Notes: generated by a model from the sequence alone, not told the origin. A stretch of 64,000 nucleotides of DNA from Caenibacillus caldisaponilyticus (GCF_002003465.1 NZ_BDDQ01000006.1:1-64000); one strand, 5' to 3'; shown: positions 16,064 to 25,486, numbered from the stretch's first letter. A program made the numbers and translations.

Positions 16064-17125
16064 GTGCAAGCGTGCTTTATGACCGGGTTTCCCGGGTTCA
16101 TTTCTTCGCGATTGTTGAAAGCGCTTCAAGAGCGTCACCCGCACGCCGCTTTTATTCTTCTCGTTCATCCCAGCCAATTGGAGAAAGCGGAGCGTCTCGT
16201 CCAAAACTTTGCAAACGTTCGGATATTGCGCGGGGATATTACGGACCCGAAGCTCGGGCTCAGCGACGGACAGTTGGAAGAGTTGATAAAGAACGTCACG
16301 CATGTTTTCCATCTGGCGGCGGTCTACGATTTGGCCGTCCCGAAAGCGCTTGCCGAAAAAGTGAACGTGGAGGGAACGGATCACGTCAACCGCTTCGTCC
16401 GTTCCCTCGAAAAGCTGGAACGTTATATCTACTTCAGCACCGCCTATGTTTCGGGAGATCGCACGGGGATCATCAAAGAGGATGAACTCGACGTTGGTCA
16501 AGGGTTCAAAAATCATTACGAAGCGACAAAATTTGCCGCCGAGAAGCTCGTTCGCGACCTCCGCGACGTGCCGGTGACGATCATCCGCCCCGGCATCGTG
16601 GTCGGAGATTCCGTGACGGGAGAGACTGCCAAATTTGACGGCCCGTATTTTATTATGCGGTTCTTGGACCGCATGGGGCGCTTGCCGGTCGCCTATATCG
16701 GCAAGGCGGAAGCGCCGTTAAACGTCGTGCCTGTCGACTACATCGTGAAAGCGGTCCTATACCTTTCGGAAACGGACAAGGCGATTCATCGGACGTTCCA
16801 TCTCACCGATCCCTCACCTTACAGAAGCCGCGATGTTTTCCGGATGATCTGTGAAGCGCAGCTCGGCAAAACGCCTTCGTGGACAATCGCCCCGTCACTC
16901 GTCAAAGCGTTGCTGTCTTTCTCGGCGCTCCGGCGCTTCTATGGCGTGGAGAAGGAAGCCTTGGACTATTTCCGCGCGACGTGCCATTACGATACGACTC
17001 ATGCGCGCCGCGTCCTGGCGGAAGGTGGCATTTTCTGCCCCGATTTCAAGGATTACGTCCAGCGCATCGTCGATTATTACAAACAGCACCGCCACGACCC
17101 CGAGAAGAACATCCCGATCGCTTAA
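16064..17125 (+). CDS. NAD(P)-dependent reductase of the fatty-acyl-reductase (male-sterility) type
   Basis: 353 residues of the extended SDR fold. The N-terminal nucleotide motif is MTGFPGFISSRLL, FHLAAVYD comes near 86, and the catalytic Tyr/Lys pair is in NHYEATK near 153. The middle resembles the NAD_binding_4 domain of fatty acyl-CoA reductases and thioester reductases. It may reduce an acyl thioester to an aldehyde or act on a 3-hydroxy/3-keto group; which is not decidable from sequence. Pairing with the aldehyde dehydrogenase encoded next supports aldehyde chemistry. Start GTG 16064 after GGGGGAG. Confidence 0.8.
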   Translation: MQACFMTGFPGFISSRLLKALQERHPHAAFILLVHPSQLEKAERLVQNFANVRILRGDITDPKLGLSDGQLEELIKNVTHVFHLAAVYDLAVPKALAEKVNVEGTDHVNRFVRSLEKLERYIYFSTAYVSGDRTGIIKEDELDVGQGFKNHYEATKFAAEKLVRDLRDVPVTIIRPGIVVGDSVTGETAKFDGPYFIMRFLDRMGRLPVAYIGKAEAPLNVVPVDYIVKAVLYLSETDKAIHRTFHLTDPSPYRSRDVFRMICEAQLGKTPSWTIAPSLVKALLSFSALRRFYGVEKEALDYFRATCHYDTTHARRVLAEGGIFCPDFKDYVQRIVDYYKQHRHDPEKNIPIA

Positions 17126-17278
17126 GGCGAACACGGGGATCGGGCATCGCATCCGCCCGCGCGGCGGCGGTAACAATGCCTTGGCGCCCCGACCGCGCCA
17201 AGGCCAACGATTATGAATGGGGAGACCGGCAGGCCACGCGAAGCGGGTGTTCCCCATTATTGTATGGGAGGGTTGAAC

Positions 17279-18811
17279 GTGTCGAATCTGACGGCGAAGC
17301 CAGCGGCGGCAGGGAACACCGTTCAGGACGCTGCAGGGACGCCGCTGGCCTCCGTGCCGGACATGATGCGGCAAGCGCAGCGCGCTTTTGATACTTGGAG
17401 GCGCCTCGCGGTGGCCGAACGGCTTCGTTATTTGACAGCGTTGCGACTGGAACTGTTGGAGGCGCTGGATGAATGCGTCGACGTGATCGCTCGGGACACG
17501 GGCAAGCCGAAAACCGAGGCGGTCACCGCGGAGGTGTTGGTCGTGGCGGAAGCGATCGCGTATTTGGAACGGCATGCCGAGCGGATTTTGAAGACGAGAA
17601 AGGTGAAAACACCGCTTACGCTCATCGGGAAAACCTCTTATATTGCGCATGAGCCCTGCGGCGTCGTGCTCGTCATCTCACCTTGGAATTTCCCTTTCAT
17701 GCTGGCGGCCGTCCCCGCGCTCAGCGCCCTTGCGGCGGGCAACAGCGTGATCATCAAACCGTCGGAGGTCACGCCTAAGGTCGGAAAATGGATGGAAGCG
17801 TGGTTCCAAAAAGCGGGTTTTCCGGTCGGAACGGTCCAAGTGGCGCACGGCGCCGGCGACCTCGGCGCAAAGCTGATTGAGGCGCATCCGGATTATATTT
17901 TTTTTACCGGCTCGACGAAAACGGGAAAAATCATACAGGAAGCGGCGGCGCGGCAACTGATTCCGACGACGCTCGAGTTGGGCGGCAAAGACCCGATGAT
18001 CATTTTCCAGGACGCCCATCTTGAAAGAGCGGCAAAAGGCGCCGTTTGGGGAGCGCTCACGAACAGCGGGCAAGTGTGCGTGTCCGCGGAACGCATTTAC
18101 GTGGAACGTCCGGCCTACGAACGGTTCGTCGCCCTTTTGAAGGAACAGGTTCGCTTATTGAAACAGGATGATAGCGACGATGCCGATCTCGGTTCGATGA
18201 CCTTTGCGCCGCAAATAGATATTGTGAAGGACCATGTTCACGATGCCGTCTCCAAGGGAGCGGTGGTGGCCTACGGCCGCTTCCCGGATGAACGGAAAGG
18301 CGAAACCGGTTTGAAACTGGGGCCGCTGATTTTAACCGATGTGACGCATGAAATGAAAGTGATGCGGGAAGAAACATTCGGCCCGGTGATCTGCGTAATG
18401 CCCTTCGACGGGGAAGAGGAGGCGGTGAGGCTGGCGAACGATACGCGCTACGGGTTAAGCGCGAGCGTGTGGACGCGCGACGCCAAGAAGGCGAGGCGGA
18501 TCGCCGCGGTGTTGGCATGCGGTTCGGTCGTCGTCAATGACACCATCGTTTCCATCGCCAGCCCGTATTTGCCGTTCGGCGGCATCAAAGAAAGCGGCAT
18601 CGGCAGCTACCACGGGGAAGCCGGCTTGCGCGCCTTTACCTATCCGAAAGCGATTTTGGTGGACCGCGGTCGGAAAAAAAGCGAAGTGAACTGGTTTCCG
18701 TATGCGGGGAAATATCCGTTGTTTTTGGATCTCGTCCGGGCGTATTACGGAAAAAGAAAGCAATGGCGGCGGTTCGTGCGCGCTTATTTGCGGCTTCTGA
18801 AAAAATCTTGA
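17279..18811 (+). CDS. aldehyde dehydrogenase (NAD(P)+)
   Basis: 510 residues. PWNFPFMLA (cofactor segment), TGSTKTGK, the general base Glu in LELGGKDP and the nucleophile Cys in NSGQVCVSAERI are all present, as in class 3 or coniferyl-type aldehyde dehydrogenases. The C-terminus has about 45 extra residues that are basic and aromatic (RGRKKSEVNWFPY, AYYGKRKQWRRF), suggesting membrane association as in fatty aldehyde dehydrogenases. GTG 17279 follows GGGAGGG by six bases; the upstream frame is not used. It is the last gene of the island, before a terminator. Confidence 0.92.
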   Translation: MSNLTAKPAAAGNTVQDAAGTPLASVPDMMRQAQRAFDTWRRLAVAERLRYLTALRLELLEALDECVDVIARDTGKPKTEAVTAEVLVVAEAIAYLERHAERILKTRKVKTPLTLIGKTSYIAHEPCGVVLVISPWNFPFMLAAVPALSALAAGNSVIIKPSEVTPKVGKWMEAWFQKAGFPVGTVQVAHGAGDLGAKLIEAHPDYIFFTGSTKTGKIIQEAAARQLIPTTLELGGKDPMIIFQDAHLERAAKGAVWGALTNSGQVCVSAERIYVERPAYERFVALLKEQVRLLKQDDSDDADLGSMTFAPQIDIVKDHVHDAVSKGAVVAYGRFPDERKGETGLKLGPLILTDVTHEMKVMREETFGPVICVMPFDGEEEAVRLANDTRYGLSASVWTRDAKKARRIAAVLACGSVVVNDTIVSIASPYLPFGGIKESGIGSYHGEAGLRAFTYPKAILVDRGRKKSEVNWFPYAGKYPLFLDLVRAYYGKRKQWRRFVRAYLRLLKKS

Positions 18812-19156
18812 CCGTGCGCCGCCTCAACTATAAAGGCCGATCCCCCCGCATGAGGCGTTTAGCCGACGGGGGTTTTGGGGATAAAAGCAACGGCGCCCTT
18901 TCAGCCATCGCGTGCAGGGGCCGTTGCTTTTTTGTGAAAGCGGCCGCTCCGTAAGACCTATGCCTGTGGACCGCCGAGGCCGTTGGCGTGATCGTGAAGC
19001 CAGGCCGTTTGGGAAGCGGTCCGGCGGGGCGGGCGGGAGGTCGGATGCGCGGGAGGTCCCATGCGTATCGCAGAAAAAATGATTCCATGGTCTGATAGGG
19101 ATTTTTCGCCAGCGACCCGAATAATTTGATAATCAATCATCCGAGGAGGGGTACCG
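18812..19156. other. intergenic region between the lipid island and the protease
   Basis: Contains the island terminator (18883-18933). The rest, 18940-19140, shows no gene and no clear promoter. Confidence 0.5.
18883..18933 (+). terminator. Rho-independent terminator of the lipid island
   Basis: Arms AAAAGCAACGGC (18883-18894) and its complement ending in GCCGTTGCTTTTTT, with a 25-bp loop region and a T-run. Confidence 0.75.
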
Positions 19157-20158
19157 TTGGGAAAAGTCCGATTGATCCCGTACACCGTTGAGGAAGTTGT
19201 GGAAACGCCGACCGAAACCGTACCGGCAGGGGTGGCGATGATCGACGCGCCTTCGATTTGGGACAAAAGCGACCGCGGCCGAGGCGTTGTGGTGGCGGTC
19301 ATCGATACCGGATGCCAAATCGATCACCCGGATTTAAAGGACCGCATCATCGACGGACGCAATTTTACCGATGATTATAACGGCAAGGCCGATCGTTATG
19401 AAGACAATAATGGCCACGGGACGCACGTATGCGGGACGATCGCCGCCAACCAAAATGAATCGGGGATTATCGGCGTGGCGCCCGAAGCGCGCCTGCTCGT
19501 GTTAAAGGCCTTGTCGCAAGACGGAAGCGGCGAGACGGACTGGATCGTCGAAGCCATCCAATACGCCGTCGATTGGCGCGGGCCGGACGGGGAAAAAGTC
19601 CAGGTCATTTCAATGTCGCTCGGGGGCCCGGACGATGACGATGCGCTGCACCTCGCCATCCAGAACGCCGTCAAAAACGATATCCTCGTCGTCTGCGCCG
19701 CAGGGAATGAAGGGGACGGCAGGACCGACACGCCGGAAGCTTCCTATCCGGGCGATTATAATGAAGTCATCGAAGTCGGTGCCGTTGACTTCAATCGGCG
19801 ATTGGCCCCATTTTCGAATTCGAACGACAATGTCGACGTCGTCGCGCCCGGCGTCAACGTCGTGTCCACGTTTATCGGCGGTCGGTATGCCCGCCTTTCG
19901 GGCACATCGATGGCAACGCCCCATGTCAGCGGCGCGTTGGCGTTGCTCGCCAACCTGACGTCAAGCGAATTCGGCCGCAAGCTGACCGAACCGGAGCTTT
20001 ACGCCCAACTCGTTCGCCGGACGGTCGGGCTCGGTTATGACAAGGCCGGCGAGGGCAACGGCCTCGTCTCATTGGGATGGGTCGATAAAATCGAAGCGAT
20101 CGTCAAGTTGTTGACGCCATCCGTTCCTACGGAGACCGGCGTGTCGGCGGTGAAATGA
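19157..20158 (+). CDS. ispA: intracellular subtilisin-like serine protease
   Basis: 333 residues of the S8 family with the complete triad: Asp50 (VIDTG), His87 (NGHGTH) and Ser251 (SGTSMATP), plus oxyanion Asn184 (AAGNEG). There is no signal peptide. Instead the N-terminus carries the LIPY motif at residues 6-9, the inhibitory extension known from intracellular subtilisins that is removed on activation. It degrades cytoplasmic proteins in stationary phase or sporulation. TTG 19157 is fixed by GAGGAGGGG five bases upstream. Confidence 0.93.
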   Translation: MGKVRLIPYTVEEVVETPTETVPAGVAMIDAPSIWDKSDRGRGVVVAVIDTGCQIDHPDLKDRIIDGRNFTDDYNGKADRYEDNNGHGTHVCGTIAANQNESGIIGVAPEARLLVLKALSQDGSGETDWIVEAIQYAVDWRGPDGEKVQVISMSLGGPDDDDALHLAIQNAVKNDILVVCAAGNEGDGRTDTPEASYPGDYNEVIEVGAVDFNRRLAPFSNSNDNVDVVAPGVNVVSTFIGGRYARLSGTSMATPHVSGALALLANLTSSEFGRKLTEPELYAQLVRRTVGLGYDKAGEGNGLVSLGWVDKIEAIVKLLTPSVPTETGVSAVK

Positions 20159-20488
20159 CAGGGTGAACGCGCGGCATCGGCCATCCATCGGCCGGCGCAC
20201 CGCATGATTTTGCCGTTGCCGCGAACCGTGAATGCGCTTTGTAGCCGTTTTCGTTGGAGTTGATAATAGGCGTTTGCCGCTTGCCATGCCGTCATGTAAG
20301 ATGGCCGCTTCCGGGCTGAGAGGTCCGTAAGCGGCTTTTATTCTTGGATTGGGCAGGCCGTTGCGAGGTTGAACATTTTGAATCTTAGATGATCGTTGGT
20401 TTCGCATCGTTTTTTTCCGATCGCCGTTCCGGAACCTATTAGGTCATGCATAGGTTATACTAACTTGTTTATAAGGTGGTGATTTCGC
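20159..20488. other. intergenic region
   Basis: No gene visible. CATAGGTTA at 20449-20457 fits the sigma-K -10 pattern CATANNNTA and could drive the YjcZ gene; the matching -35 is not convincing. Confidence 0.4.
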
Positions 20489-20596
20489 ATGGGTTACTAT
20501 GGTGGCGGTGGAGGATATGGATATGGCTCCAGCTTTGCGCTGATCGTCGTGTTGTTTATCCTTTTGATTATCGTCGGTACCTCTTATCTTGTTTAA
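20489..20596 (+). CDS. YjcZ-family tiny transmembrane sporulation peptide
   Basis: 35 residues: a Gly/Tyr-rich head ([15 protein letters not shown]) and a single hydrophobic helix ([19 protein letters not shown]). This is the exact form of the YjcZ/tiny-TM family found in many copies in spore-forming Bacillaceae and associated with spores. AAGGTGGTGA stands before ATG 20489. A strong terminator follows, so the gene is monocistronic. Its molecular role is unknown. Confidence 0.9.
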   Translation: MGYYGGGGGYGYGSSFALIVVLFILLIIVGTSYLV

Positions 20597-20608
20597 TGAA
20601 TAAAGAAA

Positions 20609-20640
20609 AAGGGCGTTTCATTTGGAAACGCCCTTTTTTT
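20609..20640 (+). terminator. Rho-independent terminator of the YjcZ gene
   Basis: GGGCGTTTC-ATTTG-GAAACGCCC followed by seven T. Confidence 0.92.
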
Positions 20641-20708
20641 CTTAACAAATGGCCTTTTTTATTCAATCATTTAAACATGCAAAGCAACGGCCCGATGAAC
20701 AGGGGGGG

Positions 20709-23700
20709 TTATTTATTTGCCGCCTGTGATTCGTGTTTAGTTGTATAAATGAACGGCCACCAGTTGGCCGGTCCAAAAGTGCGGACGAGGACCGTGATCA
20801 GCAGCGGGAGGATGATCAGGTTGTAAAGAATCAAGGCGACGATGATGATGGTCGCGATTTCCATCAAAGTGACGACGCCGGAAGGCATCATCGCCGCGAA
20901 GGTGCCGCCCAGGATGACGGCCGCCGATATCACGACGGTGCCGATGGATTTCATCGCCAGCAGGATGGCGGTGCGCACCGGCATGCCGCGGTATTCGTTG
21001 AAACGGTCCATTAAGAAAATGCTGTAATCGACGCCGAGCGCGATGACGACGACAAACCCGAAAAACGGCACGGCCCAGTTGATGCCGGGATAACCGAAGA
21101 GGTTCACGAAAAGCGCTTCGGTCACCCCCATCGCCGTAAAATACGTCAGGATGAGCGAGCCGATGAGATAAATCGGCATGACGAACGATTTCAGAAGGAC
21201 GGTGAGCACGATGCCGATGCCGATCAGCATCAAAACGGCGGTACGCGAGTAGTCGTCATCGGAAATGTGGCTTAAATCGTGGAATACGCTCGACACGCCG
21301 CCGACGGCGACCTTCGCGTTCTCAAGCGGGGTGTCTTTGGTCGCTTGTTCGACCGCCGCCCGGATGTCGTCGATTTGATCGATGGCCGTCTCCGAATACG
21401 GATTGACGTCAAAGACGACGTCGAGCTTGTTGATTTTGCGGTCCCGGGACATGTACGTATCCAGCGATTCCTTAAAGTCTTTATTTTCGAGGGCTTGATC
21501 CGGAATGTAATAACCGGCGAGCGCGCGGTTCGTCTTCGCGAGATCATTTAAGAAACCGCTGGCATCGTCCAAACCGCCCGACACCTGATTCAAGCCGTTG
21601 ACGGCGCCGTCCAATCCTTTGATGAGTTCATCCATTTGTTCGTCGAGTCCGGAAAAACCGGCTTTGAGCTGACCTTGCCCGCCGTTGACGTCATCCAATC
21701 CGCCGGCGAGCGACGGCAAGTTGGCGATCGCTTTGCCTTGGCCCGCTGACGCTTGCTTTAAGCCGTTTTCCAGTTGGGCGATGGCTTTTTCCAGTTTGGC
21801 CAAGCCTTGGACGAGTTCTTCCTGCTTGGCGGCGATGGCCGCGAACCCGTCATTGGCGGAAGCCAAGCCTTTGGTCAATTGGTCCAGGCCGCGATTTAAT
21901 TGGGATATCGATGTGGCCAAATCCGGATTGCCCGTACCATCGCCGGTGATGGCGGCATAGGCTGCGGCAAAATTCGGGTCCGCCAGTGCCTCGCGATGTT
22001 TGTCCGCATATTTGTTTAAGCCGTTTACCGCTATTGTCAGGCCCTGTTGGATTTGATTATATCCGTTTTCGAGTTGTTCGAGATTATTTTGGATTTCTTT
22101 ATAGCCGTCCAAGAGCTTTCGGCCGTTTGCGGCGAGCGTTGCCGCCCCGGATTCCGCCTGTTGCAATCCTTTTCGGATCTGGCCCGAGCCGGAAGCACCT
22201 TGGTCGATGCCGTTCTTGATCTGTTGGAGGCCGTGTTGAAGGTTCACGACGCCGTCTTTTAACGCCTTCGTCCCCGCGATGAGATCATTGATGCCCGCGG
22301 TCGCCTTTTTCAATTCGGGCGCCGAATGCGTCAATTTTCCGCTCGCATCATCAAGACCGCCTGCAATTTTTTTGACGCCGTCATTCGCTTTTTTCAATCC
22401 GCCCGCCAGCGTTTCCGCTTGATTGGGGACGAGAAAATCTTTGATCGGCGCCCCGAGCGGCTGCGTCGCGCTGCGCACCGATTTGACATGGTCGACTTTG
22501 CCTACTTCCCGCGTGATCGCTTCGATCGTTTCCAAATATTTCGGCTCGTCCATGCGCTCGTCGTTTTTCAAAACAATGGTTGTGGGCAGCGCTTCGCCGG
22601 GATTAAAATTGTCTGCGATGATATTAAACCCTTTGACCGACGGGTAATCGCTGCTGATCTCTTTCATGTTGTTGAAAGAGCGCGTGCCGTCGTAAGTGAT
22701 CAGAAACGGAAGCGTGCAGGCGCAGGCGATGAGAAAGGCGATGAACGGGCGCTGCAACGCAAAGCGGCCGAGACCGCCCCAAAGTTTGCTCTCGGTGTGG
22801 CCGAGCGCTTTTTTTGACGGCCAGAACAGCTTCGGACCGAGGATGGACATGAAAAACGGGACGATGGTGAGCAATGCGGCGATGAGCACGGCGATACCGA
22901 CAGCGACGGCGACGGCGGATTGATAAATGTTAAAGGCGGACAGGCCGATGGAAGCGAAGCCGATGAACACGGCAAGCCCGCTGAAAAACACGGTCCGGCC
23001 GCCGTTTTTGAACGTTGCGACGATCGCTTCATCCGTCGTCTCGTGCTTCGGCAGCTCCTCTTTAAAGCGGCTCATCAACAGAATGCAGTAGTCGGTGCCG
23101 ATGCCGAATAAAACCGCGACGAGAAAGATTTGCGTGAAATTGGAGACGGGAAAATCAAACCAGTCGATGAGAAAGGCGACGAGCGCCTGCGAAACGATAT
23201 AAGTCACCCCGACCGCGATGAGCGGGATGAACGGAGCGACCGCCGACCGAAAGACGATGAACAAGACGAGCAAGATAAAGATGACGGTAATGGATTCGGT
23301 CTTGTGCAGCCCGGCCTGCATGCTCGCTTCCGTATCGTTGTTGATCATCCAATCGCTCGTAAAATAATGATCCACCTTTACATCTGAGATGGCGGCATAC
23401 AAATCTTTTGTTAACGCCTTGGTGTCGCGGGCCTTGACCTTGATGTTGACGAGCATCGTCGTCCCGTTTTTCGACACCAGCTTTTCTTTCAGATCCGGCT
23501 GATCGAATACGCTGATGATATCGGTGATGCCGAGCGCCGATTGCTGCTTTTTTAATTCGTTGACGGCGTGCTGGATTTCTTGTTTATCTTGATCTGAAAG
23601 GCCTTTTTTATCATAAAATACAAGAGCAGTGCTCAGCGTGTCCCCGGCACCGTTTTGTCGGTCCATTTCAGCCAAAATATCCGAGGCGACCGCGGAGCTG

Positions 23701-23834
23701 TAACCCTTTGGAATCATCGCTTGCCCCTTTTCGTGAACGAGGTCGGCCATATTCGGTTGCAGGGTGAGCAAAAGGACGATGGCGGCGATCCAAGCGGCGA
23801 TGATCCACCATTTGGCTTTTAAAATCGTTCTCAC
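20709..23834 (-). CDS. MMPL/RND-family transporter
   Basis: 1041 residues. There is one N-terminal helix, an extracytoplasmic domain, a first block of helices with the hallmark GIGTDYCILLMSRFKEE, then a very long extracellular segment (about 440-800). That segment consists of repeated GL-x-x-A and I-x-x-L heptad-like units typical of YdgH/YhgE proteins, and is followed by a second helix block with ALGVDYSIFLMDRFNEY. Such proteins export lipids or toxic compounds using the proton gradient. It is cotranscribed with the MarR gene 6 bp upstream, like B. subtilis ydgGH, and is presumably derepressed by the compound it exports. Confidence 0.9.
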   Translation of the reverse strand: MRTILKAKWWIIAAWIAAIVLLLTLQPNMADLVHEKGQAMIPKGYSSAVASDILAEMDRQNGAGDTLSTALVFYDKKGLSDQDKQEIQHAVNELKKQQSALGITDIISVFDQPDLKEKLVSKNGTTMLVNIKVKARDTKALTKDLYAAISDVKVDHYFTSDWMINNDTEASMQAGLHKTESITVIFILLVLFIVFRSAVAPFIPLIAVGVTYIVSQALVAFLIDWFDFPVSNFTQIFLVAVLFGIGTDYCILLMSRFKEELPKHETTDEAIVATFKNGGRTVFFSGLAVFIGFASIGLSAFNIYQSAVAVAVGIAVLIAALLTIVPFFMSILGPKLFWPSKKALGHTESKLWGGLGRFALQRPFIAFLIACACTLPFLITYDGTRSFNNMKEISSDYPSVKGFNIIADNFNPGEALPTTIVLKNDERMDEPKYLETIEAITREVGKVDHVKSVRSATQPLGAPIKDFLVPNQAETLAGGLKKANDGVKKIAGGLDDASGKLTHSAPELKKATAGINDLIAGTKALKDGVVNLQHGLQQIKNGIDQGASGSGQIRKGLQQAESGAATLAANGRKLLDGYKEIQNNLEQLENGYNQIQQGLTIAVNGLNKYADKHREALADPNFAAAYAAITGDGTGNPDLATSISQLNRGLDQLTKGLASANDGFAAIAAKQEELVQGLAKLEKAIAQLENGLKQASAGQGKAIANLPSLAGGLDDVNGGQGQLKAGFSGLDEQMDELIKGLDGAVNGLNQVSGGLDDASGFLNDLAKTNRALAGYYIPDQALENKDFKESLDTYMSRDRKINKLDVVFDVNPYSETAIDQIDDIRAAVEQATKDTPLENAKVAVGGVSSVFHDLSHISDDDYSRTAVLMLIGIGIVLTVLLKSFVMPIYLIGSLILTYFTAMGVTEALFVNLFGYPGINWAVPFFGFVVVIALGVDYSIFLMDRFNEYRGMPVRTAILLAMKSIGTVVISAAVILGGTFAAMMPSGVVTLMEIATIIIVALILYNLIILPLLITVLVRTFGPANWWPFIYTTKHESQAANK

Positions 23835-23840
23835 GTGACA

Positions 23841-24296
23841 TCACCTTTCGATTTCCCTGATCGCTTGATCTAAGACGAAGGCGAGCTTTTCGTACGTGTT
23901 TAAAAATGCTTCAATCTCTTCTTCTTTGAAATGAGAGATCACGCGCGTCAAAACGTCGTGGATTTTTCGATTGCACGCGTTGTAAAACTCCACGCCCTTT
24001 TTCGTCGGAATTAAATGGACGATGCGGCGGTCGCAGCGATCGCGCTCACGCCGGACCAAACCTTTGGCGGCCAAGCGGTTGATGATCGCGGTGACCGCGC
24101 TCTTTTGCACGTGAAAATGGTCGGCGAGATCGGTGGACGTGCAGCGGCCGCGTTTCATGATGAAGCCGAGCGTAAAGTGCTGGTCATACGTCAAATTGCC
24201 GGCAATTTCCTTGGTCGCTAACACTTCGCCCCTTTTATGGACGAGAAAAGTCAACTCCTCGTATTTTTCCACCCATTCCAGCGATTTATCGTCCAT
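23841..24296 (-). CDS. MarR-family transcriptional regulator
   Basis: 151 residues with a winged helix (about 50-110). TSTDLADHFHVQKSAVTAIINRL is split across recognition helix and turn, followed by the wing GLVRRERDRCDRRIVHLIPTKKG. It controls the MMPL gene directly downstream, and presumably itself. ATG 24296 lies close after AAAGGATGAGG. Its leader contains a 28-bp direct duplication that includes the ribosome binding site, and a candidate palindrome next to the promoter. Confidence 0.92.
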   Translation of the reverse strand: MDDKSLEWVEKYEELTFLVHKRGEVLATKEIAGNLTYDQHFTLGFIMKRGRCTSTDLADHFHVQKSAVTAIINRLAAKGLVRRERDRCDRRIVHLIPTKKGVEFYNACNRKIHDVLTRVISHFKEEEIEAFLNTYEKLAFVLDQAIREIER

Positions 24297-24299
24297 GCC

Positions 24300-24390
24300 C
24301 TCATCCTTTCATGCGTTATTCATTAGTCTTTACGTCCGTTAGAGCCATATTATTATTTTTGTCTCATCCTTTCATGCGTTATTCATTAGT
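24300..24390. repeat. 28-bp direct duplication in the marR leader
   Basis: The same 28 bases occur at 24300-24327 and 24363-24390, 35 bp apart. On the minus strand each copy reads ATG-AAT-AAC-GCA-TGA followed by AAAGGATGAG, so each copy carries a four-codon frame ending at a ribosome binding site. Only the proximal copy is followed by the marR start. Confidence 0.9.
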
Positions 24391-24403
24391 TCTCGAAGTG
24401 AAT
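24379..24403. promoter_or_regulatory. candidate MarR operator
   Basis: Imperfect palindrome with outer arms TATTCA and TGAATA, 25 bp long, between the promoter and the leader duplication. It lies where a repressor would block the start of transcription. Confidence 0.4.
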
Positions 24404-24417
24404 AGTTCATGTGTTTA

Positions 24418-24447
24418 ATTATAAGGGAAGGTCAAACGGATTGTCAA
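24418..24447 (-). promoter_or_regulatory. sigma-A promoter of marR-MMPL
   Basis: On the minus strand: -35 TTGACA (24442-24447), 18-bp spacer, -10 TATAAT (24418-24423). Both boxes are perfect, which implies strong transcription that must be held down by a repressor. Confidence 0.88.
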
Positions 24448-24810
24448 TGACACGGGCGTGGGCGCCGAGAAACATGGATTCTACCGGGTGATGAGCGGCG
24501 GCGTCCGCACATCGAGGGCGTTTGACGGTCCAAAACGCGCTCCGCTTCCGTTCAACGGCGCCATCAAAAATTCGGGTGAAACGCCTCGGCAATCCGGTGA
24601 GCGGCGGGCGTCGTTCAAGTTCCTTGCGAAAATTGCGAACATTAGGAGGCGATCGCCGTGAGGATATGGTATAATAAAAAACAGCCTTTGATTGTTGTTC
24701 ATTCTTTTTTTCTTTGATGTTTTGATCAGAACAGGCGGTGGGCTGATGGAAAGTCTGTATCGTCATCGTGAAGCCGGAACAAAACTGACGGTCGTAAAGG
24801 AGATGATTTT
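24448..24810. other. intergenic region before the sortase gene
   Basis: No gene visible. GGTATAATAA at about 24668-24677 provides a good -10 (TATAAT) for the sortase gene; the -35 is weak. Confidence 0.5.
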
Positions 24811-25443
24811 TTGAAAATCATCGCCTATATTTTTATCGTCGTCGGCGCGATCTGTTTGTCGATCGGCGGTTGGGAATGGTACGCGACGACGCATCAGGAA
24901 GAGCGGGCGCTGGCCAAAGCGGAAAAACTCGTGGCTAAAACCGGTGATGCTCCTGCCAAGGATCAGGTGTCCGAAAGCGACGGGAAACGGCATGAGAAAA
25001 AGGCGGGGGATCCGTCGTTCGCCAAAGACGACGTCATCGGCCTGCTCGTCTTGCCCCGTTTAGACAGAAAGCTGCCGATCGTTGAGGGCACCGATTTAAA
25101 GCAATTGAAGAAAGGCGTCGGCCATTACATCGGCACGGCGCTTCCGGGCGGGCATGACCAAATTTTTCTCGCCGGCCACCGCGATACGGTGTTCCGGCAT
25201 CTCGGCGAGATGAAAAAGGGCGACGACGTCATCATCAAGATGCCGTACGGCACTTACAGGTATAAAGTGACGGGATCCAAAATCGTGCCCTCCGACGACC
25301 GGACCATCATCAGGCCGACGGCACCGAAGGAAACTCTCGTGCTCGCCTCCTGCTATCCGTTTGTTTTTGTCGGCCATGCTCCGGATCGGTTTATTCTTTA
25401 TGCCGAGCCCGCCGGCTCGACCAAGGCGGACCAAAAAAGTTGA
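24811..25443 (+). CDS. class D sortase
   Basis: 210 residues: an N-terminal membrane anchor (about 2-22), a charged linker rich in Lys and Glu (30-68), and a sortase beta-barrel with the full active site, His123 (AGHRDT), Cys181 (LASCYPF) and Arg193 (PDRFILY). It cleaves an LPxTA-like signal and joins surface proteins to peptidoglycan. Class D members of Bacillus (YhcS, B. anthracis SrtC) prefer LPDTS/LPNTA. The protein encoded at 43467-45320 ends in LPDTA and is a plausible substrate. No substrate gene is adjacent. TTG 24811 follows AAGGAG. Confidence 0.92.
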   Translation: MKIIAYIFIVVGAICLSIGGWEWYATTHQEERALAKAEKLVAKTGDAPAKDQVSESDGKRHEKKAGDPSFAKDDVIGLLVLPRLDRKLPIVEGTDLKQLKKGVGHYIGTALPGGHDQIFLAGHRDTVFRHLGEMKKGDDVIIKMPYGTYRYKVTGSKIVPSDDRTIIRPTAPKETLVLASCYPFVFVGHAPDRFILYAEPAGSTKADQKS

Positions 25444-25462
25444 AAGGTTTTTCGTCACGGGA

Positions 25463-25486
25463 AACGGGAAGGCTTCCCGTTTTTCT
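25463..25486 (+). terminator. terminator of the sortase gene
   Basis: Inverted repeat ACGGGAAG / CTTCCCGT with minimal loop, then TTTTTCTTTT. Confidence 0.8.

Noticed and set aside
20733-23387. Several plus-strand frames opposite the MMPL gene
   Set aside because: They are antisense shadows of a GC-rich coding sequence; none has a ribosome binding site or recognisable family.
24458-24661. 67-codon frame between marR and the sortase
   Set aside because: It overlaps the marR promoter area and has no translation signal; composition fits non-coding DNA.
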